Translations under genes and position numbers: made by a program
Notes under the pieces: generated by a model
Databases searched by the model: none
Told to the model about the DNA's origin: nothing
The model's input: the letters and a program-made list of their open reading frames with translations, nothing else
Assembly (NCBI GenBank): GCA_033032175.1
Contig: CM065321.1
Span: 11,120,501 to 11,184,500, forward strand
Direction: 5' to 3'
DNA from: Saturnia japonica
Taxonomy: Eukaryota > Arthropoda > Insecta > Lepidoptera > Saturniidae
DNA length: 64,000 nt
Shown here: piece after piece, positions 35,291-47,044 of the stretch
How the letters are laid out: the number at the start of each line of letters is the position of its first letter
Numbering within the stretch: the stretch's first letter is position 1

Positions 35291-35955
35291 GCAGCATAGA
35301 TGTTAACGTTGAAACTTTAATTTGTCTTATTGAAGATTGAGCTGTTTTGTGGAATAAAACCCGAGATAATCACAAATATATCATTTCACCTCACTGTTTT
35401 CTTTTTACTCAATTAAGTCTTCTTAAATTCTACCACAACATAGCAACACTTTCGTCGTCCATCGTGCACTCAGCTCTGACATCAACTGAGTTCGATCGAG
35501 GATCCGTTCTAATGTGAACAATCTCGATTCGGCAACAGTTTCATCCGAATCCAGTCAAAACCAAATACGATAAACATCAATTTCATCACAAATGGAGCAT
35601 AAACCTTAAAATAAGTCTTACGGGAAATTCCGTTATAAGGGCTAATAAAACTCCATCAAAAGCTTTTGATGTCCTATAAAAAGTTTACTTTCTACGCTGC
35701 CTGCTTTACAACGTATTGGCCTATATTATATTTGTTAATATACTAATTATTATTAATGATAGTAAGACCAAGGGAATGGAACTTTATTATTTTAATAATT
35801 TCATTAATAATTTTATCTTTTCTTACCCTTATCCCACCTAAGTATTGTCGGCAACATGTTTCCTCTTTCACTCTCCTTAATTAGCTGCCAGTTCAGTATT
35901 TTCACCTTTTATAAACATATAATTCCCCAAACAATTCATACATATATCTACCTTT
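35291..35955. other. No feature seen
   Basis: No recognised frame or repeat. Confidence 0.4.
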
Positions 35956-36080
35956 TGAAGCAATGATGGCTCAGTGCAAGCGTGTACGGACACCTCTTTG
36001 ATTGACGTGTGTTCGAATTCAATGAGAGTAAACTTTCGGTGAAGGAAAACATCGTAGTGATAGTAAGGCATTCTCTAGGG
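35956..36080 (+). mobile_element. tRNA-derived SINE (family S), 3'-truncated
   Basis: The best-preserved head: AAGCAATGATGGCTCAGTGC (A box), GTGTGTTCGAATTCAATGAG (B box), and CTTTCGGTGAAGGAAAACAT. It breaks off after the AAGGCATTCT segment, about 20 bp before a LINE relic. Confidence 0.72.
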
Positions 36081-36104
36081 TTTTTAGTTAATAAGTGTTA
36101 GGTT

Positions 36105-36440
36105 CAATAACAAGATCCCGAAGCACATTACTCATTTGCCGGACAACAAGTTCAAGAACCATGTCAAGCAGGTTTTATTGTCAAAAGGTTATCATAGGTT
36201 TGATCATTATGTGAATGGTAGTGATGTCTAGAAGTTACTCCCTCTTTGTGCAACAACTAAAGTATTATTATTGTACCTAAATATTAATTAACACTTGTAC
36301 AGTTGAAAAAAAGGTAAACCTGATCGAGTTTCTTATCGGTTCTTCTCGATGTCTGGGATGTTTTCCGAACCGTTATTTAACGTTAATAAGTGCGTTCTTA
36401 GGGCCTACATTGAATAAAAAGCTTATTGATTTTGATTTTG
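36105..36440 (+). pseudogene. LINE 3' end: ORF2 tail plus 3' UTR
   Basis: The coding remnant reads KIPKHITHLPDNKFKNHVKQ, then HYVNGSDV and a stop, the usual C-terminus of CR1/Jockey-type elements (IPxxIRxLPxxKFK...). The 3' UTR follows with GATCGAGTTTCTTATCGGTT, GGGATGTTTTCCGAACC, and AATAAAAAGCTTATTGATTT, a typical tail. Similar tails lie at 44.6 and 47.9 kb. Confidence 0.72.
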
Positions 36441-38154
36441 TTAGTTCTGCTAGCTACCATACTTAAGTAGAAAATATAGAACAAAATACAATGATCTAAA
36501 AATCTAAACTAAACTTTTTGATAATTACATTAAGTAAGAAGTTTCGGCAGCGAATAAACCGAAATTTTATTTATACAATTTAATATCAGATATAACTAAT
36601 TTTCACGCCCAACTTCGTTTATCGTGATAAATCATAAAAGTTATTGTAAAATCTGTGTATAACTAAGTTCATAACTCGATTGTTGTGAAGTTTCAGAACT
36701 TATTTAATTTTACGAATTCATTTATCAAAGGAAAATAAACGCTAAAATTATATAAATGGTTACTTTTTTTAATACTTTCTACTTACTGTATTTGCATTAT
36801 CTACTAAAATATCTCAAAGGTTCCTTACAGGTTCTTAAAGGCTTACCTTTAGCTCCTTAACAAAAAAAAGTACACATGAGTTAACATATTGGTTTAGCCA
36901 AAGACGAATTCAACTGTATTACAAAAAAAATCAACACGCCGTAATTACACGTAAATTAATAAAATCTTCAGTACACTCACGTTGTTTTTTAGTTTTTACT
37001 GGATGCACCCTACGGTTTTATTCGCGTTGAATTTTTTCGCGTATTGTCGGGCAGTCGGTGAATATATTTTAACATCACTCACTTATGTAAAATATACTAC
37101 TATTTTCTGGTGAAAAAATAAATAAAATAATGTGATTAATTTGAATGAAAAATTTTTTCAACTATATTATACACTATAAACACATATCGCTATGGTCCAT
37201 AAAATTTATATGCTTCATTATCAATTTTACATCGTCCATAAAAATACCAGAGTTTGGGCAGTTTCAAAGTGCTTTTTACCACGTTAAGCGAGTCGTTCCT
37301 CTTTGTAACTCGGCCGCCGTTGCCAAATGGCCTGGCCAAATCATCCATAACATGAACTTTCCTTTTTGGGTCTTTTATGGTGTAGGGAAAATCAATTTAT
37401 ATGATATGGAAGAGTCGCGATATCGAATTATATGACATTTACCGACAAGGAATATTACAAAAGCGATATTTTCTTCTGGATTATAATAATACGTACAAGG
37501 TTATCAGGTACGCTATTATTAAAAAGATTGAAGGTTTTCCATAATTGAAAAGTGTTAAAAACTGTACAAAATTCGACTGAGAAATAACGGTGCTATTACA
37601 TCTATTTCTACCGCAAAGCAGCAGTGGCTGTGCAGCTGTGTTTAGGTTGGAAGGTCACTTACGATCAGATGAAATAAATTAATTTTACCCAAATAAACAA
37701 AAATTCTAACTTACAAAGTCCTAAGACTAGCAGGCTAATGACGTTAGAACTCAGACTGTCTACAGTAACTTCATAAATCTGCGTTACAAACAATTATGTA
37801 GATGCATAGGTACATGTGTATCGTAAACGCAGAACAAACAATCCCCGGTGCAGTTGCTCCAGGCCTGTTTAACTTTCCAATGACGTAAGATACGAGTATG
37901 TGCTAGCCGAGACACACTGTAAGGTCATTTGCGGCGAGGGATGCGGTTTACTTCAATTAATACATACTATTTATTTTTTAATTCAAATTAAAACTTTGTA
38001 ATAAAATGTGTTTATTTAATTATTTATCTATCATTAATCCCTGTAAGCGGCTTTACCATGTCATAAGCTATTTTTAAACTTTAATTTTATTTTATTATGA
38101 ACTGAACAATAAACAAAATTTTCCAAAGAAAATATTTGTATTTTTATGGGGTGT
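36441..38154. other. No gene in 1.7 kb
   Basis: A 96-codon ATG frame at 37145-37435 (MKNFFNYIIHYKHISLWSIK) has no recognised family. Nothing else seen. Confidence 0.4.
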
Positions 38155-38345
38155 AGGTATGCGCTTGGTCTCGTTCTCGCCTAATAGTAAGAAAAGATGA
38201 GGCCGACAATGGATTGCGCTTACCTATCAGATGCTGGTTCGCTCTTTGCTTGAAGACTCCTGATTATAGATGGACGGAAAGACAGACACGACACAGGGAA
38301 TGAATTCCACTCCTTAGCCGTTCGCATAATGAGCCGTGAAGTAAA
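38155..38345 (-). pseudogene. LINE ORF2 C-terminal relic, frameshifted
   Basis: Minus-strand copy of the same LINE C-terminus as at 15.0-15.3 kb. It reads SRLIMRTAKEWNSFPVS, then loses frame in the FKRRV region (GTCTTCAAGCAAAGAGCGAA on the minus strand) and ends in GGTAAGCGCAATCC. Too short to define the clade. Confidence 0.65.
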
Positions 38346-39383
38346 ACTTTTCTTTAAAGATATAGATAGATCTTTATTAATTAACGATTAGGAGTGATTT
38401 TTTGACATTTTGAAACAAAATTCTGTACCCAGAAGTGTCTTGTTAACTGGTTTATCGTTTACCAAATGAACTTTATATCAAACAAAATGAAGTCTGTGGT
38501 AAATCAAAACGGTTCAATAAACGAAGTGCTCACTGTAAATAGGGCAGCGTATAGGAGTAAATGTTTTATATCCAATTGAAGCTAATTAGCGTTCATTTAC
38601 ACGGCGTGTGATTTATTAAATTAATGTCACTTGTAACCAGAACCTTCAAAGGGCTAATATTAATTTTATTACCGTGTACATATATGTACTTTAAATTATT
38701 GAAATTTTGGTGATGAAAGCAACACGGTTAATAATGTCAATTACGAATGTTAATTTCAAATGTTTTGAAATTGAAATCATATTTTATTATGGTATTTTAA
38801 AAACGAGATTATTATTATATTTTTTTTGTAGTTGTATTGCAAAGCAACGGAACTGTGCCTGACGGTAACCACAGTACAATCCTAAAACTGTAGCGACCAC
38901 GGAGTGATTAACAATCTCTATCACCCTATAAGAATTTTTAGGAAATGTTAATTGAATATAAATATATAGGTTTTATTTATTTATTTTAATGGATACTTTA
39001 ACGATATTACAGATTAAACTACATTATTATAATTATAGATAAATAGTACGTACACCCGATGTGAGAGAAAAAGAAAAAGATAAAATCTTAATATTTTAAA
39101 ATTAATATGAATAAAATTATGTTTGGACTACACTTAAATGGAATCTATGGGAACAAAAACAATAAAGGTAAAATGAAACAATGATTAATTTAAAACAAAT
39201 CTATTACTCGACTGAGTCGAAGTGTTTCAGCATCTCTTTTTTTATATCCCTTTTCGAACATATGAAATATATCAATAGCATTATTATATTTACATGTAGT
39301 ATTGTAGGTAGAGCAGAACTTGGCAATGGGCGAGTGCAGACCAAGGTTGGTTGTGTACACGGGCAGATGGAAAGTTTGCGTTA
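38346..39383. other. No gene; R2 fragment only
   Basis: Apart from the R2 piece at 38.82 kb nothing is recognised. A TTTATTTATTTATTT tract lies near 38975. Confidence 0.4.
38822..38935 (+). repeat. Dispersed repeat, family R2, 5' fragment
   Basis: GGAACTGTGCCTGACGGTAA followed by TACAATCCTAAAACTGTAGC and ACCACGGAGTGATTAACAAT correspond to the start of the 14.67-kb copy. Confidence 0.5.
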
Positions 39384-40046
39384 GGGGCCATCCATAAACT
39401 ACGTCACACGTTTAGGGGCGGGAGGGGGTCGACGAAGTGTGACATTGTTTGATAAGGGTGGGGAGGGGTCCCAAATTTTGTGACATCAAATTTTTTCAAA
39501 ATATAATATTTTATATCTAAGTACATTAAAACTTCTTTGTCGAAAACCTCTCAAATTCGAAAGAATGTGTTCCCTTCCATTCAAGCCCCAAAACCTCCGT
39601 TGCACTAAATCTCAACCCTCTAGTCAAAATAATCAGAGAAAAAATTAAATTAGACTTCTGCGTCTCGAACATAGCAATGTTTTATTTAACAACTTTTACA
39701 ACTCGATTACTTGAAACTTATTACCTTTATAGTTCGAAGAAAAATAAGTTATGTTAGTTATGGATTAAGTTTTTATCTTTCATTAAAGTGATTTTTTTAC
39801 GTTTTGTTAATTTTTATAGTTTTGTTTGATTTGACGTCGATTTTATTGAAAAATAATTTAAATGGAAATTAAAATAATTTCCGAACACTGCTGTTTTAAT
39901 TTCATAAATTTCTGATTATAAAATTGCAAAATATGTGACATCACACTAGGTAGGGCGGGGGTCTCACAAATGTGACCAGCTGTGACAAGGACGGGGGAGG
40001 GGTAAAAAATCATGAAATTCGTGTGACGTAATTTATGGATGGCCCC
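39384..40046 (+). mobile_element. PIF/Harbinger-type MITE with TTA target duplication
   Basis: A 663-bp non-coding element with 27-bp terminal inverted repeats (39384-39410 and 40020-40046). They start GGGGCCATCCATAAA and differ at one position. TTA lies on both sides (39381-39383 and 40047-40049). A 3-bp TWA duplication and a GGG-rich terminus fit PIF/Harbinger. Both inner flanks are G- or C-rich (GGGGCGGGAGGGGGTC on the left, GACGGGGGAGGGG on the right), extending imperfect symmetry. No transposase frame, so mobility would depend on another copy. Confidence 0.85.
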
Positions 40047-40182
40047 TTATTGGATGCCTTCACAAAATTGTTTCCCTTTTAGATGTTTTATTACATGCGA
40101 CAGTAAGTAAATGCTTAATTCCTAAATTTCTATTTATAGTACAAATAATAAGAGTAAGTATATGTAGCAAGTGTCACTTTCC

Positions 40183-40325
40183 GGGATCAGCTGGTGTATA
40201 TCCAGTAATCAAGCAGGTGATAAAGTATCTATTCCCGACTGAGTCGTAACAACCATTCATATGATGTTAAACACACCTCTGTGACTCTTTTGTGGTTTAT
40301 CGTGTTTCGGAACCAGCCAAAATAT
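40183..40325 (-). repeat. Dispersed repeat, family R2, reverse fragment
   Basis: CCGGGATCAGCTGGTGTATA and GGTTTATCGTGTTTCGGAAC are reverse-complement matches to the 23.3-kb copy. Confidence 0.5.
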
Positions 40326-40883
40326 TGTATTACTTACAGGTGACGATCGACAATGGCCATCTCTTTGTCGTACTAATTTAAATAAGAAAAACCATGCAGA
40401 TATCAAAGTACTTGTTGAAGCGTTCATAAATTTGATTTAGTAATCAGATAACAAAAAATTACATGAAAAAGACCCATTAGTTTAATTTTTAATATAATCT
40501 AAAACAATGTTTAACAAGCTAATGTACCAAGCTTGTTGTACAGGTCGAGGCTCTGAATGTTTGAATGCTGGGCCGGAGCTCGTTAAAGTTGTTTAAGCGT
40601 GAGGCAATTAGCATAATCACCATACTTTCCTTATAACACGTGTGAGATTCTTCGACCTCGGAAAGGTTGTTCGTTGGCAACTTTGATTCAAAAAGACTAA
40701 TAAGAACGTATTTTTCACAATGGCATGTTACATACAACTCGTTATTATTTTCTGTAGTCTTCTAGAAAACTGTAGTACATTATTTTGTTCTGTCATCAAT
40801 AGTTTTCGCAGCGCACGCGATGTCAGATATTTTATTACACTTTAGGTCATATTATTGAATTTTGAGAGTACTTTCATATTTTG
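40326..40883. other. No feature seen
   Basis: A 72-codon minus frame is unconvincing. Confidence 0.4.
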
Positions 40884-41060
40884 GAAGTGAAACTTCTTTG
40901 CGCGCATGAGGGTAAAATTTTTACAGATGAAACGCGTCACGAAGATGTGTAACGTTTTGAGAGAGAGAGGGAGAGAGCGATTGAGGCCGATTGAGAGAGA
41001 GTGAGAAAAGGCGAACGTAGCATTGAAGCACGTAGCCATGGAGACAATGTGTAAACAGTG
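40884..41060 (+). repeat. Palindrome-ended MITE-like repeat, truncated
   Basis: Begins GAAGTGAAACTTCTTTGCGC and continues into a purine-rich tract (GAGAGAGAGGGAGAGAGCGA). The far palindromic end is not seen. Confidence 0.5.
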
Positions 41061-41518
41061 AGTTAAATGCAAATGTGTTTCGTACATGCAGCTACTAACA
41101 AGTAATGTTCAGTACTTAGTTCGTTCATAAATATCTTGACCTAACCTAGAAAACTTTATTCTTGCATACCCATTTTATAGTTTTATCTAAATGGATTAAC
41201 AATGTAGTGGCAAGGACTCATAAGCACTCGAAAAATACTTTTGAGAAAAACAACATTCACACGCGGTACAAATGAGATCTTGAGAAAAAATATAAGTTTT
41301 CACTTAAACGATGCACGTTAACAATACACCACGCTGGCTATGACACCTGTACGGGACACCCTTTTAATTGTTATGATTTAAACACAGGAAGACTTTAAAA
41401 CTGATATATTCAATAAGATATTTAATTATTAATAATAATAATATAAAACAATTAAAAACTAAAAAAGCGATGCTACGTAAAGCTCACGTAAAGGTTCACA
41501 TGTAACACGTACAAAAAG

Positions 41519-41662
41519 GAGACCGAGATAAGAGGAAACAATATATTATAATGTATTCTATCTCATTCCCTCGTAAGCTAAATCTTATAGAAGTATGTAT
41601 TTGTCTCTTTTAGTGTAGTTTTTTGTTTTAAATCACAACGGTACTAATGAAGTGTTCACTTC
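41519..41662 (-). repeat. Palindrome-ended MITE-like repeat, reverse, truncated
   Basis: Right end GAAGTGTTCACTTC (41649-41662). The interior TGTATTCTATCTCATTCCCT is the reverse complement of the AATGAGATAGAAT segment at 20.9 kb. The other end is lost. Confidence 0.5.
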
Positions 41663-42079
41663 ATAAATCTATATAATGAATGATATATTTAACGGCGTTT
41701 TTATGAGACCAGCTTCCCTTTTAGAAGTATCTATCATCCCCTATTGCTGTATAGTCACTAACAGTTGTAATTATGATTTCACGGGCTTTATCATCAAAGC
41801 AAATGGTGTCGAAAAATATAATATCCCCTCTATATCAACAGCTGAGGAGGAAAATTGTTTTCATAGATTCGATATACCTCAATTTCAATTGGCGTCGGAT
41901 CTGTTCCCATATTCGAAACGGCGCGAGCATGGAATCAATTTGCGTTCGAATGAGGCAAACGAAGCTCTTCTCGTGGTTTTCTTAATGCCCATTTATTGAA
42001 AAAAAAAAAAGATATGAGATTCTTTTATAATAATGGCAAGTGCGAAATCGATAGATTTATTGAAAAGATTTATAATTTA
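41663..42079. other. No gene recognised
   Basis: A 107-codon ATG frame at 41676-41999 overlaps a second frame of 70 codons on the same strand. Neither resembles a known family. An A11 run follows at about 41999. Confidence 0.3.
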
Positions 42080-42300
42080 CAAGCTACTACCCACGGCTAT
42101 AAGATTTTTAACGTTTTTGCAGTTACAGAGAAATGATATTTCCCATACAAACTAACAAAAATACACTTTTATACGTACGTGTTTCATAAATTAAGTCGAT
42201 GAGTAACACCAAGTTTCAAGTAAATGTAACCTAAAATTATTATTTTTCATACAAACTTTTCCACCCCCTTTCATTCCCTAAGGGTTTTTTTGTTCAATCA
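42080..42300 (-). repeat. Possible Helitron-derived repeat
   Basis: CTACTACCCACGGCTATAAG followed by ATATTTCCCATACAAACTAA and a CATACAAACTTTTCCACCCC segment. This resembles the body of reverse-oriented lepidopteran Helitrons, but neither terminus is intact. Confidence 0.3.
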
Positions 42301-42398
42301 CTTCTTACTATATAAAGTTAAGATTTCTAAATTTTAAATTTCTATACTTAGTACTGGCTCAGTGATTATGATCAGTCAGTAAACTTCCTTTTATATAA

Positions 42399-42547
42399 TC
42401 TATTATAAAACTGAAGTGTCTGTTTTTAAGGTCAAAATAACAGTTTTGTTTTTAACGATATCTTAAATCGTAATGTTTTTAATCGAGAGGAATTGGATTC
42501 GCGCGGGCATTTGTAGTCCACGTGAGCAAAACCGCGGGCACAGCTAG
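42399..42547 (+). mobile_element. Helitron family A, internally deleted
   Basis: A 149-bp derivative retaining both ends. It starts TCTATTATAAAACTGAAGTG after A and ends CCGCGGGCACAGCTAG before T. About 330 bp of the family body are missing. Confidence 0.82.
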
Positions 42548-43984
42548 TATTTTATGTGCAAGGTGTGCGTAACGTTTATTAAAAATAACTAGCATATTTT
42601 CAAGTTTATGTTCCCCGCTATTGACGAAAATTATAAATTATATAGGTATAGTTATGAAAGCGCCGGTTCTATGTGAAGGGAAAGAAAAAAAGAGTTACCT
42701 TGTCGCCCAAAGTTTTCCGTTGTATTGGTCGCAATTTCTTTTGGTATCTATATATTTTCACTGGAACTTGAGTTCTAGCTTTTTACAATAGGCATTGTAA
42801 TATAGTTCTGCGCGGATGCGGCGTAATTTAAAACACTTTTATTCGTTTCGTTTTATTTAATTTAGTGAGCGAGTCTATGATGCGAAAACTCGACGATGCG
42901 TTGAAAAAGCGACCTGGGTGGGAACCAGGAAGGAATGTATAATGAGTGAATGAATCTATGGATGAATGTGTGGATGAAGTTATATAACAAATATAAATAT
43001 ACGGCGTATACAGTTATATGTATTTAAGTATAAGTAGACAAACGTGTCAGCTATTATTCTACAAAGATAACAACAGTATTTCACGGGGTAGTGGGTGAGT
43101 TAATCGTAAAGTATTGTATTGAGGCAGCTAACATAACATTAATGTGCACATTAAATGTTTACCGCGCTATTATATTGCGGTACAACAACGATCCAGCTTA
43201 CGAGCGGTAAGATAGGATGACATCCCATCCAACCGAGGACAAGGCGGTATAATTTCCAACAAGTTCCCGGACTAAATTGTCCATTTATTTGCTAAATTAG
43301 TGCCAACTTGCTTCGTGTCCACCGACACGATTCGGTGCGGTATTACGGCGGCGCTCCTAACTATTTTATAATTGTATCTTTACATCATAAAGTCTGTTGT
43401 TTACGAGCAAAATGGCTATTAAGGTGAGAGTAAAGTCCATTCAATTATACACTTGGATTAAACCTCAGGTATTTAGATGTGAAACTTGATTCAGATCTAG
43501 CTCGTGCCGGGGGTTTTATCGATTTATCTAACGAAAAGTGCTTCTGATTTACATTTTAATATAACATATAACATTTTATACTCACTCGTAAATCTATATT
43601 AGGTACTTAATACTATTTTAAAGAGGTAAAATCTGTGTATTTGAAGGATGTAATCTCTGGAGCTACTAATGACTGATCCGATTGTAAAGATTATTTCACT
43701 ACTAGAAAAAGCTACATTATCCCAAAGTGCTATAGGCGCTTTTTAATCTTTTAAATTGGGCATTCTAATTACTAAGAATGAAGTTCCACGAGCAATTGGC
43801 TAGTACTATATAAATGTATCAACGTCTTAAGATTTTAAGTACGCTCAAATATTGTCACCAAAATATTTCTTAATTTAAATGTTTAAAATAACAATAAATA
43901 AAACCTACTTCAATGGTTTTGGAGAGTTCCCTGGTGTATCTTCGAAGTTGAAGATCCAATGCCATTTAAATTAAAACCGGACTA
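42548..43984. other. No gene in 1.4 kb
   Basis: Small palindromes (AATGTGCACATT near 43141) and a slightly GC-richer stretch near 43300-43360. No recognised repeat. Confidence 0.4.
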
Positions 43985-44115
43985 CCCTTGAAGTATCCCC
44001 TATTAAACCAAAAAATAATCTATCGGTTCATAAACAAAGGAGATATGGCTGAACATCCATAAGAAAAATACAATCGAATTGAGTAACCTCCCGTCTTTTT
44101 CAAATCGGTTAAAAA
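43985..44115 (+). repeat. Dispersed repeat, family R4
   Basis: CTTGAAGTATCCCCTATTAA, ATCGAATTGAGTAACCTCCC and CAAATCGGTTAAAA. Second copy of the 0.5-kb repeat, with a longer 3' end. Confidence 0.5.
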
Positions 44116-44623
44116 TGTTTTGGCATTTCGAATAGTATACTTACAAACTTAATGTCACTGTGTCAACTATATTAATTTGTAAGAATATTACTAGAAACCA
44201 CTCCCGACTCTAAACGGAACACCACTTGCACACTTCACTCCGAAAAATATCTGCTCTTGTTTCTGCTTTTATACCTTTTTTCCTTAATATTTTAATGCTA
44301 CCTACTGTTTTAAGAAATATTTCAACGTAGTTTTAATAAACGGAAGATGAATGTTTAAGGAATGTTTTAAGTAACCTTACAATTTAAATAATATTATAGA
44401 ATTGGACCTTGGCATTATAAATCGGATTAGGATGCGATATCTTTCCGTCACGCGTATTCATTAAAAATATTATTATTACCATCATCAATAAATTTTGTCG
44501 ACCGATGAAGAAGGAGTCTTCGACAATATACTGCTTTGTCCATAAATGTGTTTATATTGTTTTAAAAGAATTAATGTTTCAAAATGTAATCATCTTTCAA
44601 ATACCAACGATATTTAAAGTTGT

Positions 44624-44740
44624 TTTCTGGGACGTTTTCCGAACGGGCAGTAGTGTTTTGACGTTCATAAGTGCCTTCTTAGGGCCTAAATTGAAAAAAG
44701 AGTATTTTGATTTTCTATTGTTGAAAATATTTAATTTAAG
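44624..44740 (+). mobile_element. LINE 3' UTR fragment
   Basis: GGGACGTTTTCCGAACGGGC, TTGACGTTCATAAGTGCCTT and CTTAGGGCCTAAATTGAAAA match the 3' UTR of the LINE tails at 36.3 and 48.1 kb. An open frame crossing it is incidental. Confidence 0.65.
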
Positions 44741-46046
44741 AGAGATTCCTATTTTAAAAACATTTGCCTTTTATTCATTTTCTTTGTATAAACGTTTCGA
44801 CTATTGATGTTACATAAAAGCTTTACGTCTGTATTAGGTGCATTTCTCAATACACAGGAACTTTACTTACGAGCACTTACAATGCGTAGAAGGTTCAAAG
44901 GAGGAACTTACATTTTTCGAAGGAATATCGCTTTAGTACGTGACCGAGCGAGATTAGATTAAATCGGTGTCGAACTCGCTGAGTTTCGAAACTCTAGCTG
45001 ACTTGGTAGAACTTAGTTGCAATAGTTCCGAGCAGTTTTAATGCTAGATATGTGAGAGGACCAGTCTTGTACAGAAATTTTATAAATTATAGAAACACAT
45101 ATATCGCTAGTTTACTTGTTTTGACCATGTATCTAAATAAATAAAATTATTGAGTCTAGCCGTTGTGCGCGCATCAAGCAAAAACTAGTAATGGACTTCG
45201 ATCATTTTGTTTTTTTTGGTTTTACTCCTTAGATACTGTGTATTTATCAAAAACAATTTATCACGATATTTTTGTATAATAAAAAGTTATTAAAGTTTTA
45301 AGAAACTACGATTTTTATAAGCATTATGCGTTCTTCTTTCGTCCACGCGAGCGAAGCCGCCCATAGCTACATATTTTTTAAATTGAATACCTACATACAT
45401 TCTTTTTTTATTCTTAGTAAATTTTTGTTTTGGAGTATATTTGCATAAAGTATATACTAACATATATAAAACTAGCTGTCGGGCAGACGTTGTTCTGCAC
45501 TTTCTGGTAGTTTATGAATGACTCGACCACAGTGCCACCTATCGGATCCTAACATATCTATGAACCATCGTCTACAATAAATATTCTACGTGTATATGTT
45601 ACTAACAATAAATATGTTTTGAAATAATATAAATCGAATGAATGAATTTAATATCTTTAAATGTAAAGAACTAACTAAAATTTTCAAAACCACTCAAAGA
45701 TTCCAATCGTGTATAAAGTTCGAACGAAAAACTTTACCGGGAGACTAGCTCTTATAGATTTTGTTTAGCAGTACATGCACACTGCTGTTTAATTGTAACC
45801 CGGAAAGTCACAAACTAAAACATTTTACCGTTTGCTTATCATTTGATTTTGCCTACCTCTTTTCCGAGTTGAACGACTATCCATATTTTGATTGTAGATA
45901 CGCTATTTTACAAGCTTTCGGTACATTAGTAAATTTAGATTCACAGAGAAGTTGAGGGATAATAGATTGGCATAGTATTGGAATATCATGAGGAGGGATA
46001 AAAGTCATATAACTAGAAGAATGTTAATTATAAAGAATGAAGATGG
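44741..46046. other. No gene; one Helitron end
   Basis: Only the Helitron terminus at 45.47 kb is recognised. Confidence 0.4.
45472..45560 (-). mobile_element. Helitron 3' end fragment
   Basis: CTAGCTGTCGGGCAGACGTT preceded by A, a reverse-strand Helitron-like terminus. The extent to the right is unknown. Confidence 0.45.
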
Positions 46047-46215
46047 ATGGATATAGGAGTAGAGGAAGACCGAAAAAGCCATGATAAGATATTCATCCAG
46101 ATTGTGTAAAGAATGATATGCGTATAAAAGGCGTGAATACTGAGATGATAGTTGATAAAGGTGAGTGGAAGAGAAAAACATGTTATGCTGACCCTCCTTA
46201 GGTGGGATAACGGTA
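46047..46215 (+). pseudogene. LINE C-terminal relic (RGRPKK type)
   Basis: Read in several frames it gives SRGRPKK, then KNDMRIKGVNTEM and GEWKRKTCYADPP, ending GGTGGGATAA. This is the C-terminal tail of a non-LTR element whose last exon-like segment recurs at 59.69 kb. Multiple frame breaks. Confidence 0.6.
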
Positions 46216-46320
46216 GGGTTGCCACCCGTACTATATTATATAGTATCGTACTATATTTTAGTCAATTGTACTATATATTATAGAAAAATAATATAGTACG
46301 AAAAGTACTATATTTTCATC
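46214..46320 (+). repeat. GTACTATATT-rich inverted-repeat block
   Basis: AGGGTTGCCACCCGTACTAT, then several copies of GTACTATATT in both orientations (for example ATAATATAGTACGAAAAGTA). It begins directly after the LINE relic at 46.05-46.21 kb. The GGGTTGCCA start recalls hAT-type termini, but no opposite end was found. Confidence 0.5.
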
Positions 46321-46562
46321 GCTAATTCAACTGTCACTCTTATTTTAACTAAGTGTACGCGGCGGGCGTGGGCGCTGACACGCTCTGTTTAGAGAGACGG
46401 ATGAATAATATTTATTTGCTTTTTCGACGCGTTCGTCCGGGTCGGTGAAAATGTTACGCGGCCGGCGTTTATGCCGGGGGCAGTGGGGTCCGGTACATAT
46501 TTAGCAGATGCTTTAATCAACGGGAGTTGTAAGCAGTGTTTAAGCCATATTTGTATATAACA
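46321..46562. other. GC-richer stretch, unidentified
   Basis: GTACGCGGCGGGCGTGGGCG near 46355 and ACGCGGCCGGCGTTTATGCC near 46453. Perhaps the interior of the broken element starting at 46.21 kb. Confidence 0.3.
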
Positions 46563-47044
46563 CTAGCTGTGCCCGCGGCTTCACTCGCGTGGACTACAAA
46601 ATGCCCGCGCGAATATAGCTCCCCCGCTGGGTGTTCCTTAGAAAATAGACGTATACTCTCGCTGACTTTTTTGTAGGTCTTTTTAATGTCTAAATTTTAA
46701 GTACTACATTAATTTGCTATAATATCTCTTATGGTTTCATTGAATGGTGGAGTGGTTTGGTGAATTGATTCACCATGAGCAGTTTTTTTTTATTTGTGCA
46801 GAACCCTAATTCTTTTCCTAAAATAAAAGTATCCTAAGTTACTCCGTATAAAATCAGCCACTTACCAGTGAAAGTCCCGTCAAAATCGGTCCAACCGTTT
46901 CGGAGATTACCCGGAACAAACAGACAAAAAATTTAAAAGTGGGTTGTTTGTTATAGGTATCGTATAAACTTTCATATGCATTTAGTAAAAAAACTATTAT
47001 CTTTGCATTACAAACAGACACTTCAATTTTATTAATTATACAGA
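46563..47044 (-). mobile_element. Non-autonomous Helitron, family A, complete
   Basis: A 482-bp reverse-strand copy. Left edge CTAGCTGTGCCCGCGGCTTC (the 3' end on the minus strand) is preceded by A; right edge ATTAATTATACAGA is followed by T. Both flanks match the A/T target. The interior carries GGTCCAACCGTTTCGGAGAT. This is the cleanest family A copy in the window. Confidence 0.87.

Noticed and set aside
37145..37435. 96-codon ATG frame as a gene
   Set aside because: No domain, no homologue recalled, and length is within chance for 64 kb on six frames.
44505..44807. 100-codon plus-strand frame
   Set aside because: Its middle is a LINE 3' UTR fragment; the composition is Phe/Ile/Lys-rich and not gene-like.
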